64,000 nt of DNA from NCBI RefSeq assembly GCF_007858475.1, contig NZ_VIGX01000003.1, positions 310,001 to 374,000 of the forward strand. Direction: 5' to 3'. The notes under the pieces were generated by a model that saw only the letters and a program-made list of their open reading frames with translations, did no database searches and had not been told where the DNA came from. Positions 46,191 through 55,274 of the stretch are shown one piece after another; positions within the stretch are counted from its first letter, which is position 1, and every line of letters starts with the position of its first letter. A program made the position numbers and the translations under genes. This DNA comes from Tsukamurella conjunctivitidis. Lineage in GTDB: Bacteria; Actinomycetota; Actinomycetes; Mycobacteriales; Mycobacteriaceae.

Positions 46191-47158
46191 CAGTCCAGGA
46201 CCCCCGCGACGGCGCGGAGTCGCGCTTCCGCGTCCGCGGCGATGCTCTCGACCACCTCGCGGGCGGGACGCACCGCGTCGACCAGGCCCGCGGCCTGACC
46301 CGCGTACACCACCCCGACCTCGGGCATCGTTCCGTCGTACGCGGCGCTGACCGCCTCCTCCGTTCCGGACGAGGGGACGGCACCGTCGCCGTCGTGCCAC
46401 CGCGCGGTGAAGTCGTTGGTGAGCGCCCGGCCGAACCACCGTGTCGGCCACGGCTGATGGCGAGCCTTGTCGAAGACGTCGGTGTACACGGTGTCGGCGC
46501 TACGCGCCTTGAGCAGCGCCGGGATCGCGTAGTCGGGTCCCACGGTCTCGGGCGAGGCGAGGAGCGCCGTGCCGATCAGCGCACCCTGGGCACCCGCGGC
46601 GAGGACGGCCGCGAGACCCGCACCGGTACCGATGCCACCCGCCGCGAGGACGGGGAGCTCCGTGGCCCGCAGCACCTCCTGCAGTAGCGGCAGGGTGGCG
46701 ATCCGGCCGGTGTGGCCGCCCGCCTCACCGCCCTGGGCGACCACGGCGTCGACACCGGCGGCCTCCACCTCGCGCAGATCGTCGACGGAGTTGATCTGGG
46801 AGATCACCACGGCCCCGGCATCCTTGCACCGCTGCACGAACGGAGCGGGGTCACCGAAGGAGAGCGACACGAGCTTCGGCGCCTCCGCGAGCACCGAGTC
46901 GAGCAGTTCGGGGCTCTCGGCGAGCGACCAGGTCTGCAACCCGAACGCGAGTGGCGCGGACTCGCCCGCGGCGGCGCGGATGACCCGCAGTTGCTCGTCG
47001 ATCCACTCGGGAGTCGCGTACCGTGCGGCGCCGATCATTCCCAATCCGCCGGCGGCCGTGACCTGCCCTGCGAGTTCACCGCCGGCGCGGCCGCCCATGG
47101 GGGCGCCGAGGATCGGCAGATCGATGTCCAGGGAGCGCGTCAGCCAGGTGTTCCACAC
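46190..47158 (-). CDS. Nitronate monooxygenase / FabK-like FMN oxidoreductase
   Basis: 322 aa from GTG 47156-47158; an ATG at 47192-47194 would add 12 residues. TIM-barrel FMN enzyme: LDIDLPILGAPMGGRAGGELAGQVTAAGGLGMIG, VAQGGEAGGHTG and VLAAGGIGTGAGLAAVLAAGAQGALIGTALL bind flavin phosphate. The family includes nitronate monooxygenases and enoyl-ACP reductase II. The start was placed at VWNTWLTRSL because family similarity begins there. Coupled to the pentapeptide gene. Confidence 0.86.
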   Translation of the reverse strand: MWNTWLTRSLDIDLPILGAPMGGRAGGELAGQVTAAGGLGMIGAARYATPEWIDEQLRVIRAAAGESAPLAFGLQTWSLAESPELLDSVLAEAPKLVSLSFGDPAPFVQRCKDAGAVVISQINSVDDLREVEAAGVDAVVAQGGEAGGHTGRIATLPLLQEVLRATELPVLAAGGIGTGAGLAAVLAAGAQGALIGTALLASPETVGPDYAIPALLKARSADTVYTDVFDKARHQPWPTRWFGRALTNDFTARWHDGDGAVPSSGTEEAVSAAYDGTMPEVGVVYAGQAAGLVDAVRPAREVVESIAADAEARLRAVAGVLD

Positions 47159-47192
47159 ACCGACGAGGCTACGCCCGTGGCAGGATTCCGCC

Positions 47193-48311
47193 ATGGGCAC
47201 CACCGCATCCGTCGATCCCGAGATCCGCCGCATCCGCGCACTCCGACTCCGGGCGCAGGGACTCGTCCCGGGGGTCCGGAAGTGGCGTTCCGCGCCGGAC
47301 GCGGCACGGGGCATGCTCGCGATCCAGGCGCAGGACGGGGCCGCCGCTCGGTTCGCCCTCTCGCTCCGCGCGTCCGACCGTCCCGACGACGCGACCGTGC
47401 TCGACGACCTCGCCCAGCGGCGCATCACCCGGAACCGTCCCGCGCGGGGCACCCTGCAGATCACCGCGCCCGAGGACTTGCACTGGCTGAGCGCCGCGCT
47501 CACCGTCCGCTCGCGATCGGAGGCCGCGAAGCGCCGCCCGCAGTTGGGAATCACCGAGACGATGATGGCGGACGCCGAGCGGATCATCCGCGCGGAGCTC
47601 GCCGGCGGCGTCTCGCGCACCAGACCCGAACTCGTCGCGGCGTGCGCCGACGCGGGCCTACCGCTGGACAATTCGCAGACCGGGAACATTCTGCGCGACC
47701 TCACCGAGCTCATGGCCATCGTCTTCGCCGACCCCGTACCGAAGACCGACGTCTTCGCCCTCGCCGACGACTGGATCCACGACCGCCGAGACCCCGAACA
47801 CGCCCTGGGCGAGGCGGTCTCCCGATTCGTCGGCTCCCGCGGACCCGTGACCCGTCAGGACATCGGGAAGTGGGCCTACCTCCCGATGGGCGCGGTCGAC
47901 GAGGGCATCGAGGCCGCGGGCGGCACCGTCGAGTGGGTGACCCTGGCGGGGACCCGGTACCTGGTCGCGCCCGGCACCGTCGACCTGACGGACGCACAGA
48001 TCGATGAGGCACTGGCACGCCCCCTCATGCTCCCGGGCTTCGACGAGTACATCATCGGATACGGCTCCCGCGCACCGCAGCTCGACGAGTCGCACCTCAG
48101 CCGAATCGTCCCCGGACGCAACGGTGTCTTCAAGCCGATGGTGGTGATCGACGGTGAGATCGTGGGCGTCTGGAGCAGGCGTGCCACAACGAAGTCGGTG
48201 ACCGTCACCGTAGAGCCCTTCACGAGGATCACGGCAGCGGCCAGACACCGCCTCGCCGCACCCGTCCGCGAGTACGGCGGGTTCCTCGGCACCGACGCCA
48301 CCCTCGCATAA
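47193..48311 (+). CDS. AlkZ-like winged-helix protein (HTH_42 family), candidate DNA glycosylase
   Basis: 372 aa. RRIRALRLRAQGLVPG near the start and AARGMLAIQAQD, which carries a QxQ motif as in Streptomyces AlkZ/E. coli YcaQ-type interstrand-crosslink glycosylases. Later SRTRPELVAACADAGLPL and VTRQDIGKWAYL are the winged-helix parts. In AlkZ, QxQ is catalytic; relatives without a toxin cluster probably act in general DNA repair. Its ATG and the alternative ATG of the divergent gene share CCATGG. Confidence 0.82.
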   Translation: MGTTASVDPEIRRIRALRLRAQGLVPGVRKWRSAPDAARGMLAIQAQDGAAARFALSLRASDRPDDATVLDDLAQRRITRNRPARGTLQITAPEDLHWLSAALTVRSRSEAAKRRPQLGITETMMADAERIIRAELAGGVSRTRPELVAACADAGLPLDNSQTGNILRDLTELMAIVFADPVPKTDVFALADDWIHDRRDPEHALGEAVSRFVGSRGPVTRQDIGKWAYLPMGAVDEGIEAAGGTVEWVTLAGTRYLVAPGTVDLTDAQIDEALARPLMLPGFDEYIIGYGSRAPQLDESHLSRIVPGRNGVFKPMVVIDGEIVGVWSRRATTKSVTVTVEPFTRITAAARHRLAAPVREYGGFLGTDATLA

Positions 48312-48348
48312 CCCTCCGACCTGCCGCATCACCCGATACGCTGCGATC

Positions 48349-48819
48349 GTGAAGACGATCGCAGCACGGACGGCGCCGCTCGCAGTGGCCTGCCTCCTCC
48401 TCGCCGGATGCACCACGACCACGGGCGGCACGGCCCTCCCGGCGAGCGCGACGACGACCGCGTCGACAGCACCCACCACAGCGGAAGCACCGGCAACGAG
48501 CGGTACCGCGGCGACGAGCAGTGCTCCCGCCGACGCACCCGCTGGAGGCGGGCGCGTGGTGGGGTCAGCGGTCATGCGGGTGACGGGTTCGGCCGCACCC
48601 GTGACCATCCGGTACCGCATCAACGGCGGACCGGAGCAGGTCGAGACGGCCGCGACGCTGCCCTGGGAGCGCACCTTCGAAGCCCGCGATCAGGTGTCGA
48701 GCAGCGTCTCGGCCGATGCGGGCGCGGAGATCCTCACCTGCACCATCATGATGGGGTCGCTCCTCATCAGCTTCAAGGTGGACCCCACACCCTCCTGCAC
48801 CTTCTACTACGCCGAATGA
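48349..48819 (+). CDS. Lipoprotein with MmpS-like C-terminal domain
   Basis: 156 aa, GTG start. Lipobox LLLAGC (Cys about 21), then a long Thr/Ala/Ser-rich linker (22-65). The C-terminal domain (VTIRYRINGGPEQVETAATLPWERTFEARDQVSSSVSADAG, ISFKVDPTPSCTFYYAE) has the LPW and strand pattern of MmpS accessory proteins. The role is unknown; no MmpL partner is nearby. Convergent with a secreted-protein gene. Confidence 0.75.
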   Translation: MKTIAARTAPLAVACLLLAGCTTTTGGTALPASATTTASTAPTTAEAPATSGTAATSSAPADAPAGGGRVVGSAVMRVTGSAAPVTIRYRINGGPEQVETAATLPWERTFEARDQVSSSVSADAGAEILTCTIMMGSLLISFKVDPTPSCTFYYAE

Positions 48820-48825
48820 CGTAGC

Positions 48826-48864
48826 CGCGCACCGCGATGCCGGGATCGGGCCCCACGGTGCGCG
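48826..48864. terminator. Bidirectional hairpin between convergent genes
   Basis: CGCGCACCG (48826-48834) and CGGTGCGCG (48856-48864) form a perfect 9-bp stem around a 21-base GC-rich loop. It lies seven bases after the lipoprotein stop and before the stop of the opposing gene. Confidence 0.65.
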
Positions 48865-48876
48865 ACCCGACGCAGA

Positions 48877-49272
48877 TCAGTTGCGTGCGACGAAGTAGTT
48901 GTTGCTGTAATTGATGTCGAAGCTGCTGGTCGCGGTGTGCACCCACGTCGACCGGAAGGGACAGCCCCAGGTCGGCACGGTACGGGTGGTGGCGAAGCCC
49001 TGGCCGGGCGCCAGCGTCGCACGTCCCTGGCCCCCGCCTCCGCCGAAGCCCAACCAGACGTTGACGGCGGGCACGTTGCCGTTGTTACGGACGTAGCCGT
49101 GGTCGGTCTGCGAGTTGGTCTCCGCGCGCCCCGGCAACGGCCCTCCGCACGAGATCCCTCCCGTGACCTGCAGATCCACGATGGGTACGAACGCGCTCGC
49201 GGACGGTGCGGTGACCAGCGACGAGGCGCCGACGATCGCGGCCGAGACGGCCGCCAATGCGAATTTCCTCAT
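48877..49272 (-). CDS. Secreted protein with Sec signal peptide
   Basis: 131 aa. MRKFALAAVSAAIVGASSLVTAPSASA is a cleavable signal peptide (cleavage after ASA). The mature part is small and Gly-rich (VNVWLGFGGGGGQGRATLAPGQGF) with cysteines in GGISCGG and TWGCPFRS that may pair. No lipobox. No family recognised, though the strand pattern fits a CARDB-like or jelly-roll fold (tentative). Confidence 0.75.
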   Translation of the reverse strand: MRKFALAAVSAAIVGASSLVTAPSASAFVPIVDLQVTGGISCGGPLPGRAETNSQTDHGYVRNNGNVPAVNVWLGFGGGGGQGRATLAPGQGFATTRTVPTWGCPFRSTWVHTATSSFDINYSNNYFVARN

Positions 49273-49550
49273 GATTCGATTCCCCTGTTCCCCGATCGAA
49301 CTTCTTCGGACGCGGCGCATTTTCGACCGCGAGCGCCGAGGTGGCGCTGTCTGTCTTGTCGGTACGGCTGGGCCCACTGTTACGGCGGCCACATCACGAT
49401 TCGGATTCGTTCAGCACGAATCCCGTTATCCTTCCGCCACTTCCGTGCAACAGACCCGCGACCTCGCCGCCCACCAGGCCAGCGATTCGTTCCACAGAGG
49501 TGCGGAAGTGCCTGAAGTTTCCCACGATTCGCACGGGATGATAGCTCGCG

Positions 49551-50480
49551 CTAGTTGAGTCGCCAGTCCTCATAGGCGCGGGGATCGCCCAGCGGCTCGG
49601 TGTGGATCGTGGTCCGCAGATCCGCGAACCGCTCCGCGAGCTCCTGCTCCACCTGCTCGGAGAGGTCGTGCGCGTGGTCGACGGTCCAGTCACCGGGGAC
49701 GAGCATGTGCATCTGCACGAACCGCTCGTGCCCGGACTCCCGGGTCCGCAGGTCGTGGAACTCGACGCCCTGGACGCGATGCCGGTCCAGCACCTCCTCG
49801 ATCCGTGCGAGGTCCTCGTCGGGCATAGCCGCATCCATGAGCCCGGCTCCGGACCGCAGCACCAGTCGCACACCCACGATCAGGATGTTGATCGCCACGG
49901 CGATCGCGATGAGCGGATCCAACGGCAGCCAGCCCGTCAGCGCGACAAGGAGGACGCCGGCGATCACGCCGACCGTCGTCCACACGTCGGTGAGGAGGTG
50001 TTTGCCGTCTGCCTGCAGGGCGAGGGAACGGTGCTCCCGCCCGACCCGCAGGAGGTAGACGCCGACGGCACCGTTGATGGCCGTCGCGAGCACGGAGATC
50101 GCGAGGCCCAGCCCGACCTGCTCCAGTTCCTGCGGGTTGAACAGGCGATTCACCGCGGAGACGATGATGACCCCGGCGGCGACCACGATCATCACGCCCT
50201 CGAGGACAGCGGAGAAGTACTCGGCCTTGGTGTGCCCGAAGTTGTGGCCGCTGTCCGCGGGCCGCGCGACCACCCGCAGCGCGATGTACGCCGCCACCGC
50301 GGCGACCAGGTTCACCGAGGACTCGGCGGCGTCGGAGAGCAGGCCCACCGAGCCGGTCAGCAGCCAGGCGACGACCTTGAGGCCGATCGTGACCACACCG
50401 GCCGCGATGGCGACGAGCGCGTACTTCGAGAGGTCCGGGCGCAACGGGGCCGTCGGCCCGTGATCATGACCACCGCCCAT
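49551..50480 (-). CDS. Cation diffusion facilitator (CDF) metal exporter
   Basis: 309 aa. Six helices with metal-site motifs LLSDAAESSVNLVAA (D-x-x-E variant of the usual HxxxD start) and ADGKHLLTDVWTTVG (HxxxD), then a cytoplasmic domain with VEFHDLRTRESGHERFVQMHMLVPGD. Family members export zinc, iron or manganese. The first site begins with Asp rather than His, which often shifts metal choice toward Mn or Fe. Downstream of lepA by nine bases. Confidence 0.92.
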   Translation of the reverse strand: MGGGHDHGPTAPLRPDLSKYALVAIAAGVVTIGLKVVAWLLTGSVGLLSDAAESSVNLVAAVAAYIALRVVARPADSGHNFGHTKAEYFSAVLEGVMIVVAAGVIIVSAVNRLFNPQELEQVGLGLAISVLATAINGAVGVYLLRVGREHRSLALQADGKHLLTDVWTTVGVIAGVLLVALTGWLPLDPLIAIAVAINILIVGVRLVLRSGAGLMDAAMPDEDLARIEEVLDRHRVQGVEFHDLRTRESGHERFVQMHMLVPGDWTVDHAHDLSEQVEQELAERFADLRTTIHTEPLGDPRAYEDWRLN

Positions 50481-50489
50481 GACCGTTCC

Positions 50490-52388
50490 CTACTTGCCCT
50501 TGGGCTTGTCCGACGCGGCGTCCGACGACAGCGCGGCGACGAAGGCCTCCTGCGGCACGTCGACCCGGCCGATCGTCTTCATGCGCTTCTTGCCCTCCTT
50601 CTGCTTCTCCAGCAGTTTGCGCTTACGGCTGATGTCGCCGCCGTAGCACTTAGCGAGGACGTCCTTGCGGATGGCGCGGATGTTCTCACGGGCGATGATC
50701 TTGGAACCGATCGCGGCCTGCACCGGCACCTCGAACTGCTGGCGCGGGATGAGCTCCTTGAGCTTGACCGTCATCTTGTTGCCGTACGCCTGCGCGCCGT
50801 CCCGGTGCACGATCGCACTGAAGGCGTCGACGGCCTCACCCTGCAGCAGGATGTCCACTTTGACCAGGTCGGACTGCTGTTCGCCCGACTCCTCGTAGTC
50901 GAGCGAGGCGTAGCCGCGGGTGCGGGACTTCAGCGAGTCGAAGAAGTCAAAGATGATCTCGGCCATCGGCAACGTGTAGCGCAGCTCCACGCGGCTCTCG
51001 GACAGGTAGTCCATGCCGCCGAGCTCGCCCCGTCGCGCCTGGCACAGCTCCATGATCGTGCCGACGAACTCGCTGGGCGCGATGATCGTGGTCTTGGTGA
51101 TCGGTTCGTAGGTCTCGCGCAGTTTGCCGTCGGGCCAGTCGGACGGGTTGGTGACGATCTGCTCCTTGCCGTCCTCGCCGACGACGCGGTAGACCACGTT
51201 CGGCGAGGTGGAGATCAGATCGAGGCCGAACTCGCGCTGCAGCCGCTCCCGGGTGATCTCCATGTGCAGGAGCCCGAGGAAGCCGCAGCGGAAGCCGAAG
51301 CCCAGCGCGACCGAGGTCTCCGGCTCGTAGGTGAGTGCCGCGTCGTTGAGCTGCAGTTTGTCGAGTGCCTCGCGCAGGGCCGGGTAGTCCGAGCCATCGA
51401 CGGGATACAGGCCGGAGTACACCATCGGCCGCGGCTCCTGGTACCCCGTGAGGGCCTCCTCCGCGCCATTGCGCGCACTCGTCACGGTGTCGCCGACCTT
51501 CGACTGACGCACGTCCTTCACGCCGGTGATGAGATAGCCCACCTCGCCCACACCGAGGCCCTTCGTGGCCTTCGGCTCCGGCGAGACGATGCCCACCTCG
51601 AGCAGCTCGTGGGTCGCGCCCGTCGACATCATCTTGATCTTCTCGCGCGGGACGATCTTGCCGTCGACCACGCGGATGTAGGTGACGACGCCGCGGTAGG
51701 TGTCGTAGACCGAGTCGAAGATCATCGCGCGGGCCGGGGCGTCGGCGTCGCCGACGGGGGCGGGCACGCGCTCGATCACGCGGTCGAGAAGAGCACCGAC
51801 ACCCTCGCCGGTCTTGCCCGAGACGCGCAGCACATCGTCGGGCTCGCAGCCGATGATGTGCGCGATCTCCTCGGCGTACCGGTCCGGATCGGCAGCCGGC
51901 AGGTCGATCTTGTTGAGGACCGGAATGATCTCCAAGTCCTTGTCCATCGCCAGGTACAGGTTCGCGAGGGTCTGCGCCTCGATGCCCTGCGCGGCGTCCA
52001 CGAGCAACACAGCACCCTCGCAGGCCTCCAGCGCGCGCGAGACCTCGTAGGTGAAGTCCACGTGCCCGGGGGTGTCGATGAGGTGGAGGACGTACTCGTC
52101 CTTCGTCCCGTCCTCGGCGGTCACTGTCCACGGCAACCGGACGTTCTGCGCCTTGATGGTGATGCCGCGCTCGCGCTCGATGTCCATGCGATCGAGGTAC
52201 TGCGCCCGCATGGCGCGCTCCTCGACCACACCCGTGAGCTGCAGCATCCGGTCGGCCAGGGTCGACTTGCCGTGGTCGATGTGCGCGATGATGCAGAAGT
52301 TACGGATCCGGGCGGGATCCGTGAAGGTGGTGTCGGCGAAGCTGGGAATCGGTCTCACTCCTCGGGCGGCTGGCCGGGTTCCCGGCAC
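50490..52388 (-). CDS. lepA: Elongation factor 4 (LepA)
   Basis: 632 aa ribosome-dependent GTPase. G1 [10 protein letters not shown]2 [15 protein letters not shown]3 DTPGHVDF, G4 [10 protein letters not shown]; the LepA-specific C-terminal region ([33 protein letters not shown]) is intact. GTG start. It remodels stalled or mistranslocated ribosomes. Near identical in pattern to the M. tuberculosis protein. Confidence 0.97.
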   Translation of the reverse strand: MPGTRPAARGVRPIPSFADTTFTDPARIRNFCIIAHIDHGKSTLADRMLQLTGVVEERAMRAQYLDRMDIERERGITIKAQNVRLPWTVTAEDGTKDEYVLHLIDTPGHVDFTYEVSRALEACEGAVLLVDAAQGIEAQTLANLYLAMDKDLEIIPVLNKIDLPAADPDRYAEEIAHIIGCEPDDVLRVSGKTGEGVGALLDRVIERVPAPVGDADAPARAMIFDSVYDTYRGVVTYIRVVDGKIVPREKIKMMSTGATHELLEVGIVSPEPKATKGLGVGEVGYLITGVKDVRQSKVGDTVTSARNGAEEALTGYQEPRPMVYSGLYPVDGSDYPALREALDKLQLNDAALTYEPETSVALGFGFRCGFLGLLHMEITRERLQREFGLDLISTSPNVVYRVVGEDGKEQIVTNPSDWPDGKLRETYEPITKTTIIAPSEFVGTIMELCQARRGELGGMDYLSESRVELRYTLPMAEIIFDFFDSLKSRTRGYASLDYEESGEQQSDLVKVDILLQGEAVDAFSAIVHRDGAQAYGNKMTVKLKELIPRQQFEVPVQAAIGSKIIARENIRAIRKDVLAKCYGGDISRKRKLLEKQKEGKKRMKTIGRVDVPQEAFVAALSSDAASDKPKGK

Positions 52389-52406
52389 ACGTCACCTTTC
52401 AGTTTC

Positions 52407-53042
52407 TCATGCCGCAGCGAACGGGCGCACCATGGTGAGCTGGTGGACCCGCGCGCCGCGGTATCGGACGCCCGGCACCGTCGGGCTCGGGCCGTACGGG
52501 ACGAACCCGTGACGCTCGAAGAACCGGATCGCGCGCGGGTTCTCGACCAGCGTCTGGAGATGGCAACCGGCCCCGTCCAGGGCGCCCATCCAGGCCTCCA
52601 TGAGCCCGTCCGCCGCGCCCGTGCCGCGCGCCTCCGGCGCGACGTCGATGTGCAGGTGCGCGGGCCAACGGTCGTCGTGCAGTTCTCCCGAGGCCGACGG
52701 CTCGCGGCGGCACACCGTCGCCATGTCGAGCGCCGCGCGCCCGAAGAAGCGGGCGGTCGCCGGCCGCAGCAGCACGGCCGGGCTGCGGAGCGCGCCGATC
52801 AGGCGATCGTCCTCCGACGGCAGGGCGGCGCCCGGCGGGCAGCCCGTGAGGTAGCCGACGAGGGCCCCGTCCGTCTCGGCGACGAACAGCGATTCCGGGC
52901 AGTGCTCGATGTAGGGATCGAGGTAGACGGCTCGTTCGGACTCCGGGTGGCGCCACAGGTCCCCCGACGGGGAGCCCTCCCCCGCTCGGATGAAGAGGGC
53001 ACGCAGAGCCTCCGCGTCGGAGGCCCGGTAGGTGCGGATCAC
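52407..53042 (-). CDS. GNAT-family N-acetyltransferase
   Basis: 211 aa, GTG start. N-terminal RTYRASDAEALRALFIRAGEGSP, VGYLTGCPPG strand, and the acetyl-CoA loop HLHIDVAPEARGTGAADGLMEAWMGALDGAGCHLQTLVEN with the final ARAIRFFERHGFVPYG-type segment. The family acetylates small molecules or protein termini; substrate unknown. Upstream of lepA on the same strand and divergent from the choline transporter. Confidence 0.87.
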   Translation of the reverse strand: MIRTYRASDAEALRALFIRAGEGSPSGDLWRHPESERAVYLDPYIEHCPESLFVAETDGALVGYLTGCPPGAALPSEDDRLIGALRSPAVLLRPATARFFGRAALDMATVCRREPSASGELHDDRWPAHLHIDVAPEARGTGAADGLMEAWMGALDGAGCHLQTLVENPRAIRFFERHGFVPYGPSPTVPGVRYRGARVHQLTMVRPFAAA

Positions 53043-53114
53043 GGCCGTCGCGCCCCATCCGGGGAATGACCGTCCTCGTCCGGTTTCATGGCGTCCACGG
53101 TAACGTCGAACGAC

Positions 53115-55274
53115 ATGAGTGATTCTGAATCCTCACGAACATCGAAACCAGCAGAGACGACACCGACACCGACGAGCTCCTTGAACCGCCGAGTCTTCAT
53201 CGCCGCCGCAGGCTCGGTCGTGGCCTTCGCCCTCTGGGCGCTCGCCTCTCCCGGAACCGCGGAGAGTGTGATCAGCGGCGTCGTCACCTTCATCACCACC
53301 TGGTTCGGATGGTGGTACTTCCTCCTCGCGACGGTGATCGTCGGCGTCGTGGTCTTCATCGGCTTGAGCCGCTACGGCACCTACCGCCTCGGCCCCGAGG
53401 AGTCCCGGCCCGAGTACAGCCTGTTCACCTGGACGTCGATGCTGTTCGCGGCGGGCATCGGCATCGACCTGATGTTCTTCTCCGTGGCCGAACCCGTGAG
53501 CCACTACCTCAATCCCCCGGTCGGCTCCGGCGAGAACAATCACGCCGCGCGCGAGGCCGTCACCTGGACGGTCTTCCACTACGGCGTCACCGGCTGGGCG
53601 ATGTACGCACTGATGGGCGGAGCGCTCGCCTACTTCGCCTTCCGCCACAACCTTCCGCTGACGATCCGTGCAGCGCTCTACCCGATCCTGGGCAAGCGCG
53701 TGCACGGCCGGCTCGGCGACGCCGTCGACGTGGCCGCCGTGCTCGGCACCATCTTCGGCATCGCCACGTCGCTGGGCATCGGCATCGTCCAGCTCAACTA
53801 CGGACTGCACGAGCTGTTCGGCGTGCCACAGGGCAAAGCCGCGCAGATCGGTCTCATCGTGCTGTCCGTGATCGTCGCGACGATCTCGGCGACCTCCGGT
53901 GTCGACAAGGGCATCCGGCGGCTCAGCGAGCTCAACGTGATCCTGGCGATCCTGTTGCTCGTCTACATCCTGGTGGCGGGCCGCACCGACTTCCTGCTCA
54001 ACGGACTGGTCCAGAACACGGGCGACTACCTCTCGACCTTCCTCGACCGCACGATGGACACCTTCGCGTGGGGCCAGATCAATCCGGAGACCGCGGGGAA
54101 CGATCCACGCGGCTGGCTCGACTCCTGGACGTTGTTCTTCTGGGCGTGGTGGGTGGCGTGGGCACCTTTCGTGGGCCTGTTCCTCGCCCGCATCTCGCGC
54201 GGCCGCACGTTGCGCCAGTTCGTCTTCGGCGTGCTCGTCGTGCCGTTCAGCTTCATCCTCGTGTGGATCTCGATCTTCGGGAACAGCGCCCTCGAGGTCG
54301 CGCGCGGCGACAAGACCTTCGCCGAGGCGACCGCGTCGACCCCTGAGGTGGGCTTCTACTCGCTGCTCGAGACGTACCCCGGCGCCCCCTTGCTGCTCGC
54401 CGTCGCGACCATCACCGGCCTGCTGTTCTACGTCACGAGCGCCGACTCCGGCTCGCTGGTGATGGGCAACTTCACGTCGAAACTCGACGATCCGATGGCG
54501 GACTGCGCCCGCAGCACCCGCATCTTCTGGTCCTTCGCGATCGGTCTGCTGACCCTTGCCATGCTGTTCGCGGGCAACGACGGATCGATCGTGACGCTGC
54601 AGAAGGCGACGATCATCATGGGCCTGCCCTTCTCGTTCGTGCTCGCCCTGGTGGGACTCTCGCTGCTGCGCGCTCTGCACACCGAGTCGTACAAGCTGGA
54701 CAGCTACCGCACGGCGCTGCCGAAGTCCCTGGCCGCGGGCCGCGGCAGCAGCGAGCCGGGCAGTTGGCGCAGGCGGCTGCTGGCGACGGTCCACTACCCG
54801 AGCCGCAACGCCACGCTGAAGTTCCTGGAGAACACCGTCGGTCCCGCGATGCGGGACGTGGCCGCGGAGTTCGCGTCCGAAGGGGTGTCGGCCTCGATCG
54901 ACGAGTCGGGGCGCAGCGAGTCGCTGCCCTCCCCCACGCTCACCGTCGACCTGGCCGGCGAGCCGCACTTCGAGTACTGCGTGTGGCCCGTCTCCGCCCC
55001 CGCACCGAGCTACGCGATCCTCGCGCAGCGATCCGACGACCGCTACTTCCGCTGCGAGGTCTACCTCGCCGAGGGCTCCCAGGGGTACACGCTCAACGGC
55101 TACACCCGCGAGCAGATCATCGGCGACATCCTCGACCAGTACGAGCGGCACCTCGGTTACCTGCACCTGCGGCGCGCCGCATCCGACCACCACGACGGCC
55201 ACGACGAATCCACCGACACCCGAACCGATCCCGACCCTGAAGCGTCCGCAGAACCCGAAGGGACACCCGCATGA
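53115..55274 (+). CDS. betT: BCCT-family choline/betaine transporter (BetT-like)
   Basis: 719 aa. The 12 helices of BCCT carriers are visible, including GIGIDLMFFSVAEPVSHY (glycine-rich TM3), SLGIGIVQLNYGLHELFGVP and the Trp-rich TM8 segment WTLFFWAWWVAWAPFVGLFLARISRGRT. A long cytoplasmic C-terminal domain (from about 530) as in osmosensing BetT. The next two genes oxidise choline, so choline is the likely substrate. ATG 53115 chosen over an upstream ATG at 53088. The stop overlaps betB by four bases. Confidence 0.93.
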   Translation: MSDSESSRTSKPAETTPTPTSSLNRRVFIAAAGSVVAFALWALASPGTAESVISGVVTFITTWFGWWYFLLATVIVGVVVFIGLSRYGTYRLGPEESRPEYSLFTWTSMLFAAGIGIDLMFFSVAEPVSHYLNPPVGSGENNHAAREAVTWTVFHYGVTGWAMYALMGGALAYFAFRHNLPLTIRAALYPILGKRVHGRLGDAVDVAAVLGTIFGIATSLGIGIVQLNYGLHELFGVPQGKAAQIGLIVLSVIVATISATSGVDKGIRRLSELNVILAILLLVYILVAGRTDFLLNGLVQNTGDYLSTFLDRTMDTFAWGQINPETAGNDPRGWLDSWTLFFWAWWVAWAPFVGLFLARISRGRTLRQFVFGVLVVPFSFILVWISIFGNSALEVARGDKTFAEATASTPEVGFYSLLETYPGAPLLLAVATITGLLFYVTSADSGSLVMGNFTSKLDDPMADCARSTRIFWSFAIGLLTLAMLFAGNDGSIVTLQKATIIMGLPFSFVLALVGLSLLRALHTESYKLDSYRTALPKSLAAGRGSSEPGSWRRRLLATVHYPSRNATLKFLENTVGPAMRDVAAEFASEGVSASIDESGRSESLPSPTLTVDLAGEPHFEYCVWPVSAPAPSYAILAQRSDDRYFRCEVYLAEGSQGYTLNGYTREQIIGDILDQYERHLGYLHLRRAASDHHDGHDESTDTRTDPDPEASAEPEGTPA

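Noticed and set aside
49273-49550. Possible gene in the gap upstream of the secreted-protein gene
   Set aside because: Frames here lack a ribosome site and hold no protein-like sequence; it is more likely a promoter region with some AT-rich patches.
49602-53069. A 1155-codon plus-strand open frame
   Set aside because: It is antisense to lepA, the CDF gene and the GNAT gene and has the Arg/His/Leu-rich composition of GC-rich shadow frames.
53133-55202. A 689-codon minus-strand frame opposite betT
   Set aside because: A shadow of the transporter, rich in Arg, Gln, His and Glu with no motif.
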